A stretch of DNA of 64,000 nucleotides, from the NCBI GenBank assembly GCA_038526915.1, contig JBCBGF010000001.1, positions 868,001 to 932,000 of the forward strand. Reading direction: 5' to 3'. The first letter of the stretch is position 1, and each line of letters opens with the position of its first letter. Source of the stretch: JBCBGF01 sp038526915 (GTDB taxonomy: Bacteria > Pseudomonadota > Alphaproteobacteria > Rhodobacterales > Rhodobacteraceae). Position numbers and translations under genes: made by a program. The notes under the pieces were generated by a model. That model made no database searches. It saw nothing but the letters and a program-made list of their open reading frames with translations, and had not been told where the DNA came from. Of the stretch, positions 25,520-35,068 are shown piece after piece.

Positions 25520-26536
25520 ATGTTCGGGATCCCAAGTTCGTATCTCATTAACCGTTTGGTAACATTGCTTTTGACGGTCTGGATCGCCGCGACGCTGATC
25601 TGGATTATCCCACGGCTGAGCCCCGTGGACCCCGCCGAAGTGATGCTGGGCCGGATGGCCGCCGGGGGCGCGTTCGTCGAAGGGTCCGAAGAGATCCTCG
25701 CGCAACTGCAAGAACGCTTTGGCCTGAACGATGCCTGGTACGTGCAATACGGCAAGTACATGTGGTCGATCATCACCTTCGATTTCGGCGTGTCGGTTGC
25801 GAGCTTCCCGACCCCCGTCTGGACCCTGATGGCCCAAGCCCTGCCCTGGACGCTGGGCCTGATGATCCTGTCGCTGATCCTGACCTTCATCATCGGCAAT
25901 GCGCTGGGCGCCTTCATGGTGTGGGAGCGCACGCCGAAACCGTGGAAAGTCGTCATCCCCTCGATGATGATCTTTACCTCGATCCCGCCAATCCTGTCGG
26001 GGCTGCTGCTCATGTATATCTTCAGCGTGAAGCTCCGATGGTTCCCGCTGACGGGGTCTTACGGGCTGACGGTCACACCGGGCTGGAACTGGGATTTCAT
26101 CGCCTCGGTCATCACCCACGGCTTCCTGCCCGCGCTGTCGATCATCGTGGTGACCTTCGGGTTCTGGACGCTGGGGATGCGGGGGCTGATGATCTCGGTT
26201 CAGGGGGAGGATTACGTGAACCTCGCCAAGGCCAAGGGGCTGAAGCCGCGATATATCCTTTACAAGTACATGGTCCGGAACGCGATCCTGCCGCAGATCA
26301 CGGCGTTTGCGTTGAAGGTGGGTCTGCTGGTCTCAGGCCAGATCCTCGTTGAACGCATCTTCTCCTACAACGGGATGGGCAAGCTCCTCTACGACGCGAT
26401 CCTTGATCAGGATTTCGCGGTGATCCAGGGGGTCAGTTTCATCATCATCCTGATGACCGCGCTCAGCGTGTTTATCGTCGATCTGCTCTATCCCCTGATC
26501 GACCCACGCATCCGCCATAGCCAGGAGGCCGCGTGA
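25520..26536 (+). CDS. ABC importer permease, DppB type
   Basis: 338 residues with six membrane helices. The N-terminal SYLINRLVTLLLTVWIAATLIWIIPRLSP is that of DppB. The coupling-loop (EAA) motif is LAKAKGLKPRYILYKYMVRNAILPQ. ATG 25520 sits 9 bases after GGGGAGGG; the GTG at 25511 is too close to that site. It overlaps the next permease by one base (TGATG). Confidence 0.92.
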   Translation: MFGIPSSYLINRLVTLLLTVWIAATLIWIIPRLSPVDPAEVMLGRMAAGGAFVEGSEEILAQLQERFGLNDAWYVQYGKYMWSIITFDFGVSVASFPTPVWTLMAQALPWTLGLMILSLILTFIIGNALGAFMVWERTPKPWKVVIPSMMIFTSIPPILSGLLLMYIFSVKLRWFPLTGSYGLTVTPGWNWDFIASVITHGFLPALSIIVVTFGFWTLGMRGLMISVQGEDYVNLAKAKGLKPRYILYKYMVRNAILPQITAFALKVGLLVSGQILVERIFSYNGMGKLLYDAILDQDFAVIQGVSFIIILMTALSVFIVDLLYPLIDPRIRHSQEAA

Positions 26537-27462
26537 TGACCGAAGTATCCGCACAGACCCAAGCGCCCGAAGGCGAAGCCAAGGGCCGCTTCAACCGCTT
26601 CGACAATCCGTGGCTGAACCCGAAACTCCTTTGGGGCCTCGGCATCCTGCTGGGGATCATCCTTCTGGGTGTGATCGGTCGGCTGATCTGGAATACGGAG
26701 TTGGTGTTCACCGGCTCCACGCCGCTGCGTCTGCCACCTCTCGGGTTCGAGAACCTGCGAGGTCAAGCGGGGGAGAGTGCCTATCCGCTAGGCACCGACG
26801 GGGCCGGGCGCGACCTGCTCGCCCTGCTCATAATCGGTGCGCCCAACACGCTGATGATCGGGGCGGTCGCGTCGCTGATCGGGATGACCACGGGCATCAT
26901 CCTCGGCTTCTCCGCCGGGTTCATCGGCGGGCGCACCGATGACGTGATCCGCATCCTGTCGGACGTGATGATCACCATCCCGCCGCTTCTGATCCTCGTG
27001 GTGTTCCAGTCGGTCTATGGCGACGTGTCGCTCCTCCTGATGGCCTTCCTGATCGCTGGCTTCATGTGGCAATCGCCCACCCGCCTGATCCGGGCGCAAG
27101 TCCTGTCGATGCGCGAGTCGGGCTACGTGAAGATGGCCCAGCTTTCGGGCGCCTCCACCAGCCACATCATGTTCCGCGAGATGATGCCGAACCTGATCCC
27201 GTATCTGTTCGGGTCCTTCATCGCCAACGTGACCACGGCCATTGTGACGGCGGTGGGCCTTGAAGTCCTCGGCCTCGGCCCGCAACGGATCCCGACACTT
27301 GGCCGTGTGATCTATGACGCCATCAACTCCGGTGCGTTGATCCAGAATCTCTGGTGGTGGTGGGGCCTGCCCACAGCATTGCTCGCGCTGATGTTCATCG
27401 CGTTGTTGCTCATCAACCTCGGGCTCGATGAAATCTCCAACCCGCGCCTGCGGAAGATATAG
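26536..27462 (+). CDS. ABC importer permease, DppC type
   Basis: 308 residues. A cytoplasmic N-terminal arm is followed by a first helix (LLWGLGILLGIILLGVIGRLIW), then the periplasmic PLGTDGAGRDLLALLIIG block typical of DppC. The EAA loop is VKMAQLSGASTSHIMFREMMPNLIPYLFG. It partners with the DppB-type protein to form the membrane channel. The start overlaps the upstream stop (TGATG) and the ATPase gene follows 12 bp later. Confidence 0.92.
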   Translation: MTEVSAQTQAPEGEAKGRFNRFDNPWLNPKLLWGLGILLGIILLGVIGRLIWNTELVFTGSTPLRLPPLGFENLRGQAGESAYPLGTDGAGRDLLALLIIGAPNTLMIGAVASLIGMTTGIILGFSAGFIGGRTDDVIRILSDVMITIPPLLILVVFQSVYGDVSLLLMAFLIAGFMWQSPTRLIRAQVLSMRESGYVKMAQLSGASTSHIMFREMMPNLIPYLFGSFIANVTTAIVTAVGLEVLGLGPQRIPTLGRVIYDAINSGALIQNLWWWWGLPTALLALMFIALLLINLGLDEISNPRLRKI

Positions 27463-27474
27463 GGGGAGGTCGCT

Positions 27475-29232
27475 ATGGCTGTTCTACAACTCACAGACAT
27501 CTCCATCGACTTCCCCACCTCCAAGGGTGTCGTCCATGCGGTGACCAAGCTGAACCTCACCATCGAACCGGGCCGCCGCGTGGGGTTCATCGGCGAATCC
27601 GGATCGGGGAAAACCACCACCGCGCTTAGCGTCATGCGCATGCTCGCGGGCTCGGGCCACGTGGCAAGCGGGACGATCCGCCTGGGCGCGGATGAGACCG
27701 ATGTGCTGGCGCTGTCGGATGAAGAGATGCGCAAAACGCGGCTCAAGCGGGTGAGCTACATTCCCCAGGGTGCAATGAACTCGCTCAACCCAATCATGCG
27801 GATCGAAAACCAGATCTGGGATGCGATCATCGCCCATGAGGGGCAGGTGGCGAAGTCCGAGCTGCAGAAGCGGTCGGACGAGGCGCTGGAAAGCGTGGGT
27901 CTGCCGCTTCACACGGGCCAGCTTTATCCGCACGAGTTGTCAGGCGGGATGAAGCAGCGGGTCTGTATCGCGATGGGGGTGGTCTTGCGCCCCGAACTGA
28001 TCATCGCGGACGAACCGACCTCGGCCCTCGACGTGGTGACCCAGCGCCACGTGATGCAGACCCTGCGGGATGTGCAGTCGCGCATTGGCTCGGCACTGAT
28101 CCTCATCGGCCACGACATGGGTCTGATGGCGCAGTCGGTGGATGAGCTGGCGGTGCTGAAAAACGGCGAACTGGTGGAACACGGCACCGTCCGCCAGATC
28201 ATCGAAAACCCGAACCACCCCTATACGCAGCAGCTGATTTCCTCGGTCCCGCTCGTGGGCGGCGACAGCTTCCTAGACGACGAGGTCGGCGCCCCACCCA
28301 TCAAACGCTCGGAGTCCGAGCATCCGCTGATGGAGTTCCAGGGGGTCCGCAAAGACTACGGCAACGTCACCGCCGTCCATCCGATGTCCTTCAAGCTCGA
28401 CGGCGAAAAGCCCAAGATCATCTCGATCGTGGGCCAGTCGGGCAGTGGCAAGTCGACCATGGGCGGCATCATGCTGGGCTTCACGCCACCCAGCCAGGGC
28501 AAGGTCCTGTTCGAAGGCCAGGACGTCTACAAGATGGGTGCCGCCGCCACGCTCGACTTCCGCAAGAACGTGCAGGCGGTGTTCCAGGATCCCTACGCCT
28601 GCTTCAACCCGTTTTATCGCGTAAACCACGCGCTGAAGTTCCCCTTCAAGCGCTTCGGCTTCGCGAAAAACGACGCCCATGTGGAAGAGAAGATGCACGA
28701 GGCCTGCGAGGCCGTGGGTCTCGACCCCACCATCGTCCTCCACCGTTTCCCGCATGAGCTGTCGGGCGGTCAGCGGCAACGCCTGATCGTGGCGCGCGCG
28801 TTGATGCTGTCACCGAAACTGCTTATCGCGGATGAGCCGGTGTCGATGGTGGACGCCTCACTCCGTGCCTCGATCCTGAAAAACATCTACGACCTGAAAG
28901 ACCGCTACGGCATCTCGATCCTCTACATCACCCACGATCTGGCGACAGCCTACCACGTGTCGGACTATGTGATCGTCCTGTTCCACGGGCGCGTGGCCGA
29001 GGCCGGGCCGCCGAAACAAGTGATCGGCGACCCGCAGCACCCGTACACCAAGATGCTGATCGACTCGATCCCGTGGCCCGATCTCGACCGGTCCTGGGGC
29101 ACGACCGAGAGTGCCGAAGAAGCGCTCAAGCAGATGGAAGAGATCAAGACCCACCACGAAAGCGTCTTCCGCGGCGAGGTGCCGGGGTTTGAGCTGACCA
29201 CTGGCGGCGAGATGCGGATGGCGGCAGAGTGA
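27475..29232 (+). CDS. ABC importer ATPase, fused DppD-DppF type
   Basis: 585 residues with two complete nucleotide-binding domains. The first has Walker A GESGSGKTT, signature LSGGMKQR and Walker B LIIADEPTSALD. The second has Walker A GQSGSGKST, signature LSGGQRQR and Walker B LLIADEPVSMVDAS. Both end in the Dpp/Opp C-terminal extension (NHPYTQQLISSVP and QHPYTKMLIDSIP). Fusing both ATPases in one chain means this importer needs only this gene. In the second Walker B region SMVD replaces the usual SALD. GGGGGAGG precedes the ATG. Confidence 0.94.
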   Translation: MAVLQLTDISIDFPTSKGVVHAVTKLNLTIEPGRRVGFIGESGSGKTTTALSVMRMLAGSGHVASGTIRLGADETDVLALSDEEMRKTRLKRVSYIPQGAMNSLNPIMRIENQIWDAIIAHEGQVAKSELQKRSDEALESVGLPLHTGQLYPHELSGGMKQRVCIAMGVVLRPELIIADEPTSALDVVTQRHVMQTLRDVQSRIGSALILIGHDMGLMAQSVDELAVLKNGELVEHGTVRQIIENPNHPYTQQLISSVPLVGGDSFLDDEVGAPPIKRSESEHPLMEFQGVRKDYGNVTAVHPMSFKLDGEKPKIISIVGQSGSGKSTMGGIMLGFTPPSQGKVLFEGQDVYKMGAAATLDFRKNVQAVFQDPYACFNPFYRVNHALKFPFKRFGFAKNDAHVEEKMHEACEAVGLDPTIVLHRFPHELSGGQRQRLIVARALMLSPKLLIADEPVSMVDASLRASILKNIYDLKDRYGISILYITHDLATAYHVSDYVIVLFHGRVAEAGPPKQVIGDPQHPYTKMLIDSIPWPDLDRSWGTTESAEEALKQMEEIKTHHESVFRGEVPGFELTTGGEMRMAAE

Positions 29233-29242
29233 GAACAACGCA

Positions 29243-29297
29243 GTCCCGGGCCTGACCCGGGACCTCATCGATGGAGGCCCCGGGTCAAGCCCGGGGC
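29243..29297. repeat. Pair of inverted GC-rich hairpins
   Basis: GTCCCGGG-CCTGA-CCCGGGAC and GCCCCGGG-TCAAG-CCCGGGGC are two perfect 8-bp stems, and the second resembles the first in reverse orientation. They sit between the ATPase and mannosidase genes. Similar CCCGGGTCAAGCCCGGG-type repeats are common between genes in alphaproteobacteria. Confidence 0.7.
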
Positions 29298-29320
29298 TTC
29301 GCTACGAGTAAGGCAGGACA

Positions 29321-32300
29321 ATGAAACACCGCATCTTCTGGACCGATCAGAAAATCGCCTCGCGCCTGCCGCTGATCGCGCCGCTAGTCCACCGCCGCCG
29401 CGCGCCGATCACGCCGTTTCGCTACGCAGTGCTTGACGGCCCCCTCGCGCCTGCCCCCATCGGCCCCGATGTGGACACGTCCAATTGGCAGGAAATCCCC
29501 TTCGACAGCTACTGGGGCAACTGGTCCACCGATTTCGTGATGCGCACCGACTTCACCGTGCCCGCCGATTTCACCGGCCCCATCGCCTTGCACTTGCCTT
29601 TGGGTGTTGCCGGCGACATCTTCTGCCACCCCGAGGGGCTGGCCTATATCGACGGCGAAAGCTTCGCCTCCGCCGATCGCCAGCACCATGAGATCTACCT
29701 CGATCCCAAATGGTGCGACGGCAAATCCCACAGCCTCGCGCTTCACGGCTGGACCGGCCTCTCCGGCTGGCCCCCGGACCGCACATCAAAGCTCAAGCTG
29801 CACATGAAGGAATGCGCCGTCGCCGAGATCGACGTGCCCACGCGGGATTTCTACAACCTCACGCGCCTCGCCCTCGACGTGGCCCGCCACATGGATGAGG
29901 GCAACACGGCGCGCAACAAGATCCTCAAAGCGCTCGACCGGGCGTTCAACACGCTCGACACGCGCGACCCGATGCGGTCAGACGCATTCTACGACAGCGT
30001 GCCGGCGGCCTTGGAGACCCTCCACGCCGAGATGCGGGACTACGCGGGCCGCATGGAAGTTGACATGATCGCCGTGGGCCACGCCCATATCGACGTGGCA
30101 TACCTTTGGCAGGTGGCGCAGACCCGGCGGAAGACGGGGCGGACGTTTTCCAACGTGCTGCGGCTGATGGACGAGCACCCCGACTATCATTTCAGCCAAT
30201 CCCAACCCGTCCTCTACGAAATGGCCGAAGAGGATTACCCAGAGGTCTTCGAGGGCATCCAGGCCCGCGTCGAGGATGGCCATTGGGAAGCCATGGGCGG
30301 CATGTGGGTCGAACCCGATTGCAACCTGGCAGGCGGTGAGGCGCTGGTGCGCCAGATCATGCTGGGCCGTGGGTATTTCCGCGACAAGTTCGGTGACCGC
30401 GAAACGCCCGTTCTCTGGCTCCCCGACACCTTCGGGTTCACCGCTTCGCTGCCGCAACTCATGGTACAGTCAGGCCTGAAATGGTTCGTCGCCAACAAGC
30501 TCAACTGGAACCAGTACAACCAGATGCCCAATCAGCTGTTCTGGTGGGAGGGCATCGACGGGAGCCGGGTGCTGAGCCACTTGCTGACCACGCCCTCCAC
30601 CGTCCAGTACCTGCCGCATCCGACGACCTATAAGGCGGAACTCACCGCCAAAGAAGTCTTCGGCACCTGGGACAATTTCCTGCAAAAACATGCCCATAAC
30701 GAGCTGATCACCTGCTTCGGCTATGGCGACGGCGGCGGAGGCCCCACGCGCGAGCTGATCGCAGCGGCGGAGAACTACGAACACCTGCCCGGCACCCCCC
30801 GCCTGCGCATGGGTACCGTGCGCGAGTTCTTTGAGCGGATCGAAAAGGAGGTGGCCCACGACCTGCCCACCTGGTCGGGCGAGTTCTACCTGGAGCTTCA
30901 CCGCGGCACCCTCACCAGCCAGGCGGAGACCAAGCGCCTCAACCGCCTGAGTGAACGCTGGCTCCACGACGCCGAGTTCCTCGCCGCCTTCGCGCAGATC
31001 GAGACGCAGCACAGCTACCCCAAAGACGCGTTCGAGCAGGCCTGGAAACTCGTCTGCCTCAACCAGTTTCACGACATCCTACCAGGCACCTCGATCACCG
31101 AGGTGTTCGAGGATGCCGAACGCGATTACGCCACTGTCGGCGGCCTGTGCGAGAAGACCGAGGCCGACGCCATCGGTGCGCTGGCCCAAACTCTCGTGCC
31201 GGAGACCGCCTTCGTTGCAATCAACACCACAAGCTTCTCGATGGACCGCATCGCCGAACTGCCCGTCACGCTGGACCACGGCCTGGTCGACCTCCGCTCC
31301 AACCGCCCCGTGATGACGCAGGCCACCGACACCGGCACCCTTGTGGATATCCCCGCCTTCCCGAGCTATGCGCTGCTGGCGCTCGGCAAAGGCGAAGAAC
31401 TCGGCGTCTCCACTGCCCTGCGCGTCACCGAATACGCCGACGGCGCGATCCTGGAGAACGATCTGATCCGGGTCGAGGTTGCCCGCGACGGTCAGATCAC
31501 CTCGATCTTCGACAAAACCGCTGTGCGCGAGGTGTTGAAGCCCGGCCACAAGGGCAACCAACTCCAAGCCTTCGAGGACCGTCCTATGGTTTGGGACGCC
31601 TGGGATATCGACATCTTCTACGAGGACCGGAGCGAGGTCATCTCGAACCCCGTCCGGTTCGAGATCCTCGAACGCGGGCCGATCCGGGCCGGTGTCCTTG
31701 TCGAACACGACTGGCGCGGCAGCCGGATTACCCAGCGTATCACGCTCCGCCACAACTCCAAACGCATCGACTTCGAGACCGAGGTCGATTGGCACGCCAG
31801 CCATATCCTGTTGAAATGCGCCTTCCCGGTGGAGATCCGCTCGCCGTCGGCCACCTATGACATCCAGTTTGGGAACACCGAACGCTCCACCCACCGCAAC
31901 ACCTCCTGGGACTGGGCGCGTTTCGAAAGCGTCGGGCACAAATGGGCAGACCTGAGTGAAGGGAACTATGGCGTCGCGCTCCTGAACGATTGCAAATACG
32001 GCTATGACATCCACCACGATGTGATCCGGCTGAGCTTGCTGAAATCCGCCACAATGCCCGACCCGGTGCAGGATCAGGGGGAGCATCGGTTCACCTATGC
32101 GCTGCTGCCGCATGAGGGTGATTGGCGCACTGATGTGGCCGAGAACGGGTACGATCTGAACAATCCGGTGGTTTCGCGCCCGGTGACGGATGCGTCGGGC
32201 GAAGCTGCGATGCGTCAGCTTGTGGCGATCTCCGCGTTTAACGTGATCGTGGAAACGGTGAAGGCCGCCGAAGACGGTCGCGGGCTGATCGTGCGGCTCT

Positions 32301-32476
32301 ATGAGAATGAGCGGAACCGGGGGCAGGTGCAGGTGCGCTTTGGGTTGGAGGTGGCCGAGGTTTGCCGGTGCAATATCCTGGAGGAGGATGGGGAGGCGGT
32401 AGAGGTGCAGGCCAACACTGTCAGGTTGGATGTGGCGCCCTATGAGATTGTTACGTTGCGGGTGTTGCCGCGCTGA
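29321..32476 (+). CDS. Alpha-mannosidase, glycoside hydrolase family 38
   Basis: 1051 residues, full length for the family, and with no signal peptide, so cytoplasmic. The zinc site begins at GHAHIDVAYLW (His254, His256 and Asp258 region). The catalytic nucleophile is Asp369 in LPDTFGFTASLPQ, and the WVEPDCNLAGGEALVRQ substrate block lies between. The middle helical domain (LCLNQFHDILPGTSI) and the C-terminal beta domains (FDKTAVREVL, TQRITLRHNSKRIDFETEVDW) are as in GH38. It presumably cleaves alpha-mannosides brought in by the importer just upstream. Mannosylglycerate, the substrate of the related MngB, is one alternative. Confidence 0.94.
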   Translation: MKHRIFWTDQKIASRLPLIAPLVHRRRAPITPFRYAVLDGPLAPAPIGPDVDTSNWQEIPFDSYWGNWSTDFVMRTDFTVPADFTGPIALHLPLGVAGDIFCHPEGLAYIDGESFASADRQHHEIYLDPKWCDGKSHSLALHGWTGLSGWPPDRTSKLKLHMKECAVAEIDVPTRDFYNLTRLALDVARHMDEGNTARNKILKALDRAFNTLDTRDPMRSDAFYDSVPAALETLHAEMRDYAGRMEVDMIAVGHAHIDVAYLWQVAQTRRKTGRTFSNVLRLMDEHPDYHFSQSQPVLYEMAEEDYPEVFEGIQARVEDGHWEAMGGMWVEPDCNLAGGEALVRQIMLGRGYFRDKFGDRETPVLWLPDTFGFTASLPQLMVQSGLKWFVANKLNWNQYNQMPNQLFWWEGIDGSRVLSHLLTTPSTVQYLPHPTTYKAELTAKEVFGTWDNFLQKHAHNELITCFGYGDGGGGPTRELIAAAENYEHLPGTPRLRMGTVREFFERIEKEVAHDLPTWSGEFYLELHRGTLTSQAETKRLNRLSERWLHDAEFLAAFAQIETQHSYPKDAFEQAWKLVCLNQFHDILPGTSITEVFEDAERDYATVGGLCEKTEADAIGALAQTLVPETAFVAINTTSFSMDRIAELPVTLDHGLVDLRSNRPVMTQATDTGTLVDIPAFPSYALLALGKGEELGVSTALRVTEYADGAILENDLIRVEVARDGQITSIFDKTAVREVLKPGHKGNQLQAFEDRPMVWDAWDIDIFYEDRSEVISNPVRFEILERGPIRAGVLVEHDWRGSRITQRITLRHNSKRIDFETEVDWHASHILLKCAFPVEIRSPSATYDIQFGNTERSTHRNTSWDWARFESVGHKWADLSEGNYGVALLNDCKYGYDIHHDVIRLSLLKSATMPDPVQDQGEHRFTYALLPHEGDWRTDVAENGYDLNNPVVSRPVTDASGEAAMRQLVAISAFNVIVETVKAAEDGRGLIVRLYENERNRGQVQVRFGLEVAEVCRCNILEEDGEAVEVQANTVRLDVAPYEIVTLRVLPR

Positions 32477-32515
32477 GTTCAGGTTGCTTGCTGCTATGTA
32501 TATGCAGAGAACAAA

Positions 32516-32596
32516 GGGCAGGCCCCGACCGCGGGTGGGGGCGTAGCCCCCGCCCATGGGGGCGGTCGGGGGCTGCCCGGCGGTGCCCGCCGGGCG
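32516..32596 (+). repeat. 80-bp palindromic intergenic repeat, copy C
   Basis: Same orientation as copy A and nearly identical, including the inner GGGGGC-GTA-GCCCCC hairpin, CGGTCGGGGGCTGCCC outer arm and a trailing GCCCGGCGGTGCCCGCCGGGC hairpin with a substituted stem. It lies 39 bases past the mannosidase stop. Confidence 0.85.
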
Positions 32597-32672
32597 TGGC
32601 ATCAATTGCACAGCGCGCCCTTCCTTCCCCCCGCATTCCACGCTAATGGCGGCGCAAAGGAGACGCCGCCCC

Positions 32673-33356
32673 ATGCCCTTCGACCGTTCCATAAAAATCG
32701 CCCCCTCGATCCTCAGCGCCGACTTCGCCAATCTCGGCGCCGAGATCCGCGCGGTGGAGGCCGAGGGCGCCGACTGGATCCACGTTGATCCGATGGACGG
32801 CCACTTCGTCCCGAACCTCACCATCGGCCCCAACGTCGTCGCCGCGATCCGGCCCCATGTGACGACCTTCATGGACGTCCACCTGATGATCGCCCCCGCA
32901 GACCCTTACATCGAGGCCTTTGCCAAGGCAGGCAGCGACATGATCACCGTCCATGCCGAGGCCGGACCCCACCTGCACCGCACGCTCCAGTCGATCCGCG
33001 ACAACGGCAAAAAGGCGGGCGTTGCGCTCAACATGACCACCCCGCTCAGCCACATCGAACACATCCTCGATGCGATCGACCTGATCCTGGTGATGACGAT
33101 CAATCCCGGTTTCGGCGGGCAGAAGTTCACGCCCTCGATGGTCGACAAGGTCCGCGACGCCCGCGCCATGGTTGGCGACCGCCCGATCCATATCGAGGTC
33201 GATGGCGGCATCGATCCCACCACCGCCCCGCTTGTGGCCGAGGCCGGGGCGAACGTTCTGGTCGCGGGGTCCGCGGTCTTCCGTGGGGGCTCGGTCGACA
33301 CCCCCGGGGTCTACGGTGACAACATCCGCGCGATCCGGTCCGCCGCCACAACATGA
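32673..33356 (+). CDS. rpe: Ribulose-phosphate 3-epimerase
   Basis: This enzyme interconverts ribulose 5-phosphate and xylulose 5-phosphate in the pentose phosphate and Calvin pathways. 227 residues form a TIM barrel: APSILSADFANLG at the start, catalytic Asp in HVDPMDGHFVPNLTIGP, metal His residues in MDVHLMI, the MTINPGFGGQ loop, and the second catalytic Asp in HIEVDGGI. AAGGAG lies 11 bases before ATG 32673; an in-frame ATG at 32646 is less likely. A hairpin ends the transcript at 33360-33384. Confidence 0.95.
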   Translation: MPFDRSIKIAPSILSADFANLGAEIRAVEAEGADWIHVDPMDGHFVPNLTIGPNVVAAIRPHVTTFMDVHLMIAPADPYIEAFAKAGSDMITVHAEAGPHLHRTLQSIRDNGKKAGVALNMTTPLSHIEHILDAIDLILVMTINPGFGGQKFTPSMVDKVRDARAMVGDRPIHIEVDGGIDPTTAPLVAEAGANVLVAGSAVFRGGSVDTPGVYGDNIRAIRSAATT

Positions 33357-33359
33357 CGC

Positions 33360-33384
33360 CATTTGCCGGAAAAAGCGGCAAATG
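33360..33384. terminator. Hairpin after rpe
   Basis: CATTTGCCG pairs perfectly with CGGCAAATG around GAAAAAG. It has no T-run, and it lies only four bases past the stop. Confidence 0.55.
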
Positions 33385-33480
33385 ACGCGGGCCGGGCAGA
33401 TGTGACCACCGTTCCCTTGCGTATGGTCGCCACGCCCGCATAATCGGGCCACCAAGACCAAAAACACAGGGAGACGACCC

Positions 33481-35067
33481 ATGAAACTTCGCCACCTTCT
33501 GCTGGCGGCGTCTGCGGCTGCGTTGACAGCCGGTGCTGCCTCTGCCGAAACCTTGCGATGGGCCCGCGCGGGGGATTCGCTCACGCTTGATCCACATGCC
33601 CAGAACGAAGGGCCGACCTCCGCCCTTGCCCACCAGATCATGGAGCCGCTGGTGATGCGCGACATGACCGGGGCCATCGTTCCGGCACTTGCCACGGAAT
33701 GGGCCCCGTCGGCCGATGATCCCAATGTCTGGGTGTTCAAACTGCGCGAAGGCGTGACCTTTCACGACGGCGCGACGTTTGACAGCGAAGACGTAAAGTT
33801 CAGCCTCGACCGTGCGATGACGCCCGACAGCGACTACAAGGAACTTCTGGCCTCGGTGGCCGAGGTGCGCGCGCCCGATCCGATGACGGTCGAGATCGTG
33901 ACCAATGGCCCGAACCCGATCATGCCCAACAACCTCACCAACCTGTTCATCATGGACAAGGATTGGGCCGAGGCGAACAACGCAGTGAAGGTGCAGGACT
34001 ATGAAGGGGGCGAGGATACCTTTGCCGCCAAGAACGCCAACGGCACCGGGCCATACCGGCTGATCAGCCGCGAACCCGATGTGCGCACCGTGCTGGAAAT
34101 CAACAACGATTACTGGGGCATGGGCGAATTTCCAATGGAAATCACCCGGATCGAATACACGCCCATCCAGAATGCCGCGACGCGCGTGGCCGCACTCCTC
34201 TCGGGTGAGGTCGACTTCATCCAGGACGTCCCCGTGCAAGACCTTGAGCGGGTGGCCAGCACCGATGGCCTCGACGTGCGCACCGCGCCGCAAAACCGCG
34301 TGATCTTCTTTGGCATGAACATGGGTGACGAAGATCTGGCCAATGACAATGTCGAGGGCGCAAACCCGCTGGCCGATGTGCGCGTGCGCCGCGCGATGTC
34401 GATGGCGATCAACCGCGATGCGATCCAGCAGGTGGTGATGCGCGGCCAGTCCGCTCCGGCGGGCATGATCGCACCGCCCTTCGTCAACGGCTGGAATGAG
34501 GAAATGGACAGCTCATCCGTGACCGATATCGAAGGCGCCAAGGCGCTGATGATGGAAGCGGGCTACGGCGATGGTTTCTCGATCCAGCTCGACTGCCCGA
34601 ACGACCGCTACATCAACGATGAAGCGATCTGTCAGGCGGCTGTGGGGATGCTCGCGCAGATCGGCGTGACGGTGAACCTTGACGCCAAACCCAAGGCGCA
34701 ACACTTCCCGCTCATCAACAACTTGGAAACCGACTTCTACATGCTGGGCTGGGGCGTGCCGACCTACGATTCGGAATATGTCTTCAACTTCCTGACCCAC
34801 ACCAAGGGCGAGAAGTACGGATCGTGGAACGGCACACGCTATTCGAACCCCGATCTGGATATGAAGATCCAGGCGCTGGCCTCGGAAACCGATCTGGACG
34901 CACGCAACGCCATGATCAATGAGATCTGGCGGTTGGTGCAGGAAGAGCAGCTCTATATCCCGATCCACCACCAGGTGCTGAACTGGGGCATGCGCTCGGA
35001 TATCGGGACGATCGTTGCGCCCGATGACACAGCAAAGTTCAAGTACTTCACGATGACCCGGTCGTAA
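33481..35067 (+). CDS. ABC substrate-binding protein, SBP_bac_5 family (first of two paralogues)
   Basis: 528 residues with a signal peptide (about 1-22, ASA-E). Family blocks are SLTLDPHAQNEGPTSALAHQIMEPLV, FKLREGVTFHDGATFDSEDVKFSLDRA, NGTGPYRLI, and RRAMSMAINRDAIQQVVMRG. It aligns along its whole length with the product at 35721-37277 (shared EYTPIQNAATRVAALLSGEVDFI versus TFTPIQNPATAVAALLSGDVDMI, and CPNDRYINDEAICQAAVGMLAQIG). Tandem duplication followed by divergence is the simplest account. GGGAGACGACCC precedes the ATG. Confidence 0.92.
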   Translation: MKLRHLLLAASAAALTAGAASAETLRWARAGDSLTLDPHAQNEGPTSALAHQIMEPLVMRDMTGAIVPALATEWAPSADDPNVWVFKLREGVTFHDGATFDSEDVKFSLDRAMTPDSDYKELLASVAEVRAPDPMTVEIVTNGPNPIMPNNLTNLFIMDKDWAEANNAVKVQDYEGGEDTFAAKNANGTGPYRLISREPDVRTVLEINNDYWGMGEFPMEITRIEYTPIQNAATRVAALLSGEVDFIQDVPVQDLERVASTDGLDVRTAPQNRVIFFGMNMGDEDLANDNVEGANPLADVRVRRAMSMAINRDAIQQVVMRGQSAPAGMIAPPFVNGWNEEMDSSSVTDIEGAKALMMEAGYGDGFSIQLDCPNDRYINDEAICQAAVGMLAQIGVTVNLDAKPKAQHFPLINNLETDFYMLGWGVPTYDSEYVFNFLTHTKGEKYGSWNGTRYSNPDLDMKIQALASETDLDARNAMINEIWRLVQEEQLYIPIHHQVLNWGMRSDIGTIVAPDDTAKFKYFTMTRS

Positions 35068-35068
35068 G

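Noticed and set aside
29243..29297. The paired CCCGGG hairpins as an attenuator of the mannosidase gene
   Set aside because: No leader peptide or alternative pairing is seen; this type of repeat is common between alphaproteobacterial genes, so I list it only as a repeat.
31079..32872. A 597-codon open frame antisense to the alpha-mannosidase gene
   Set aside because: It is a by-product of high GC at third positions in the real gene; it shows no domain, has many His/Arg-rich stretches, and the sense strand encodes a full GH38 enzyme.
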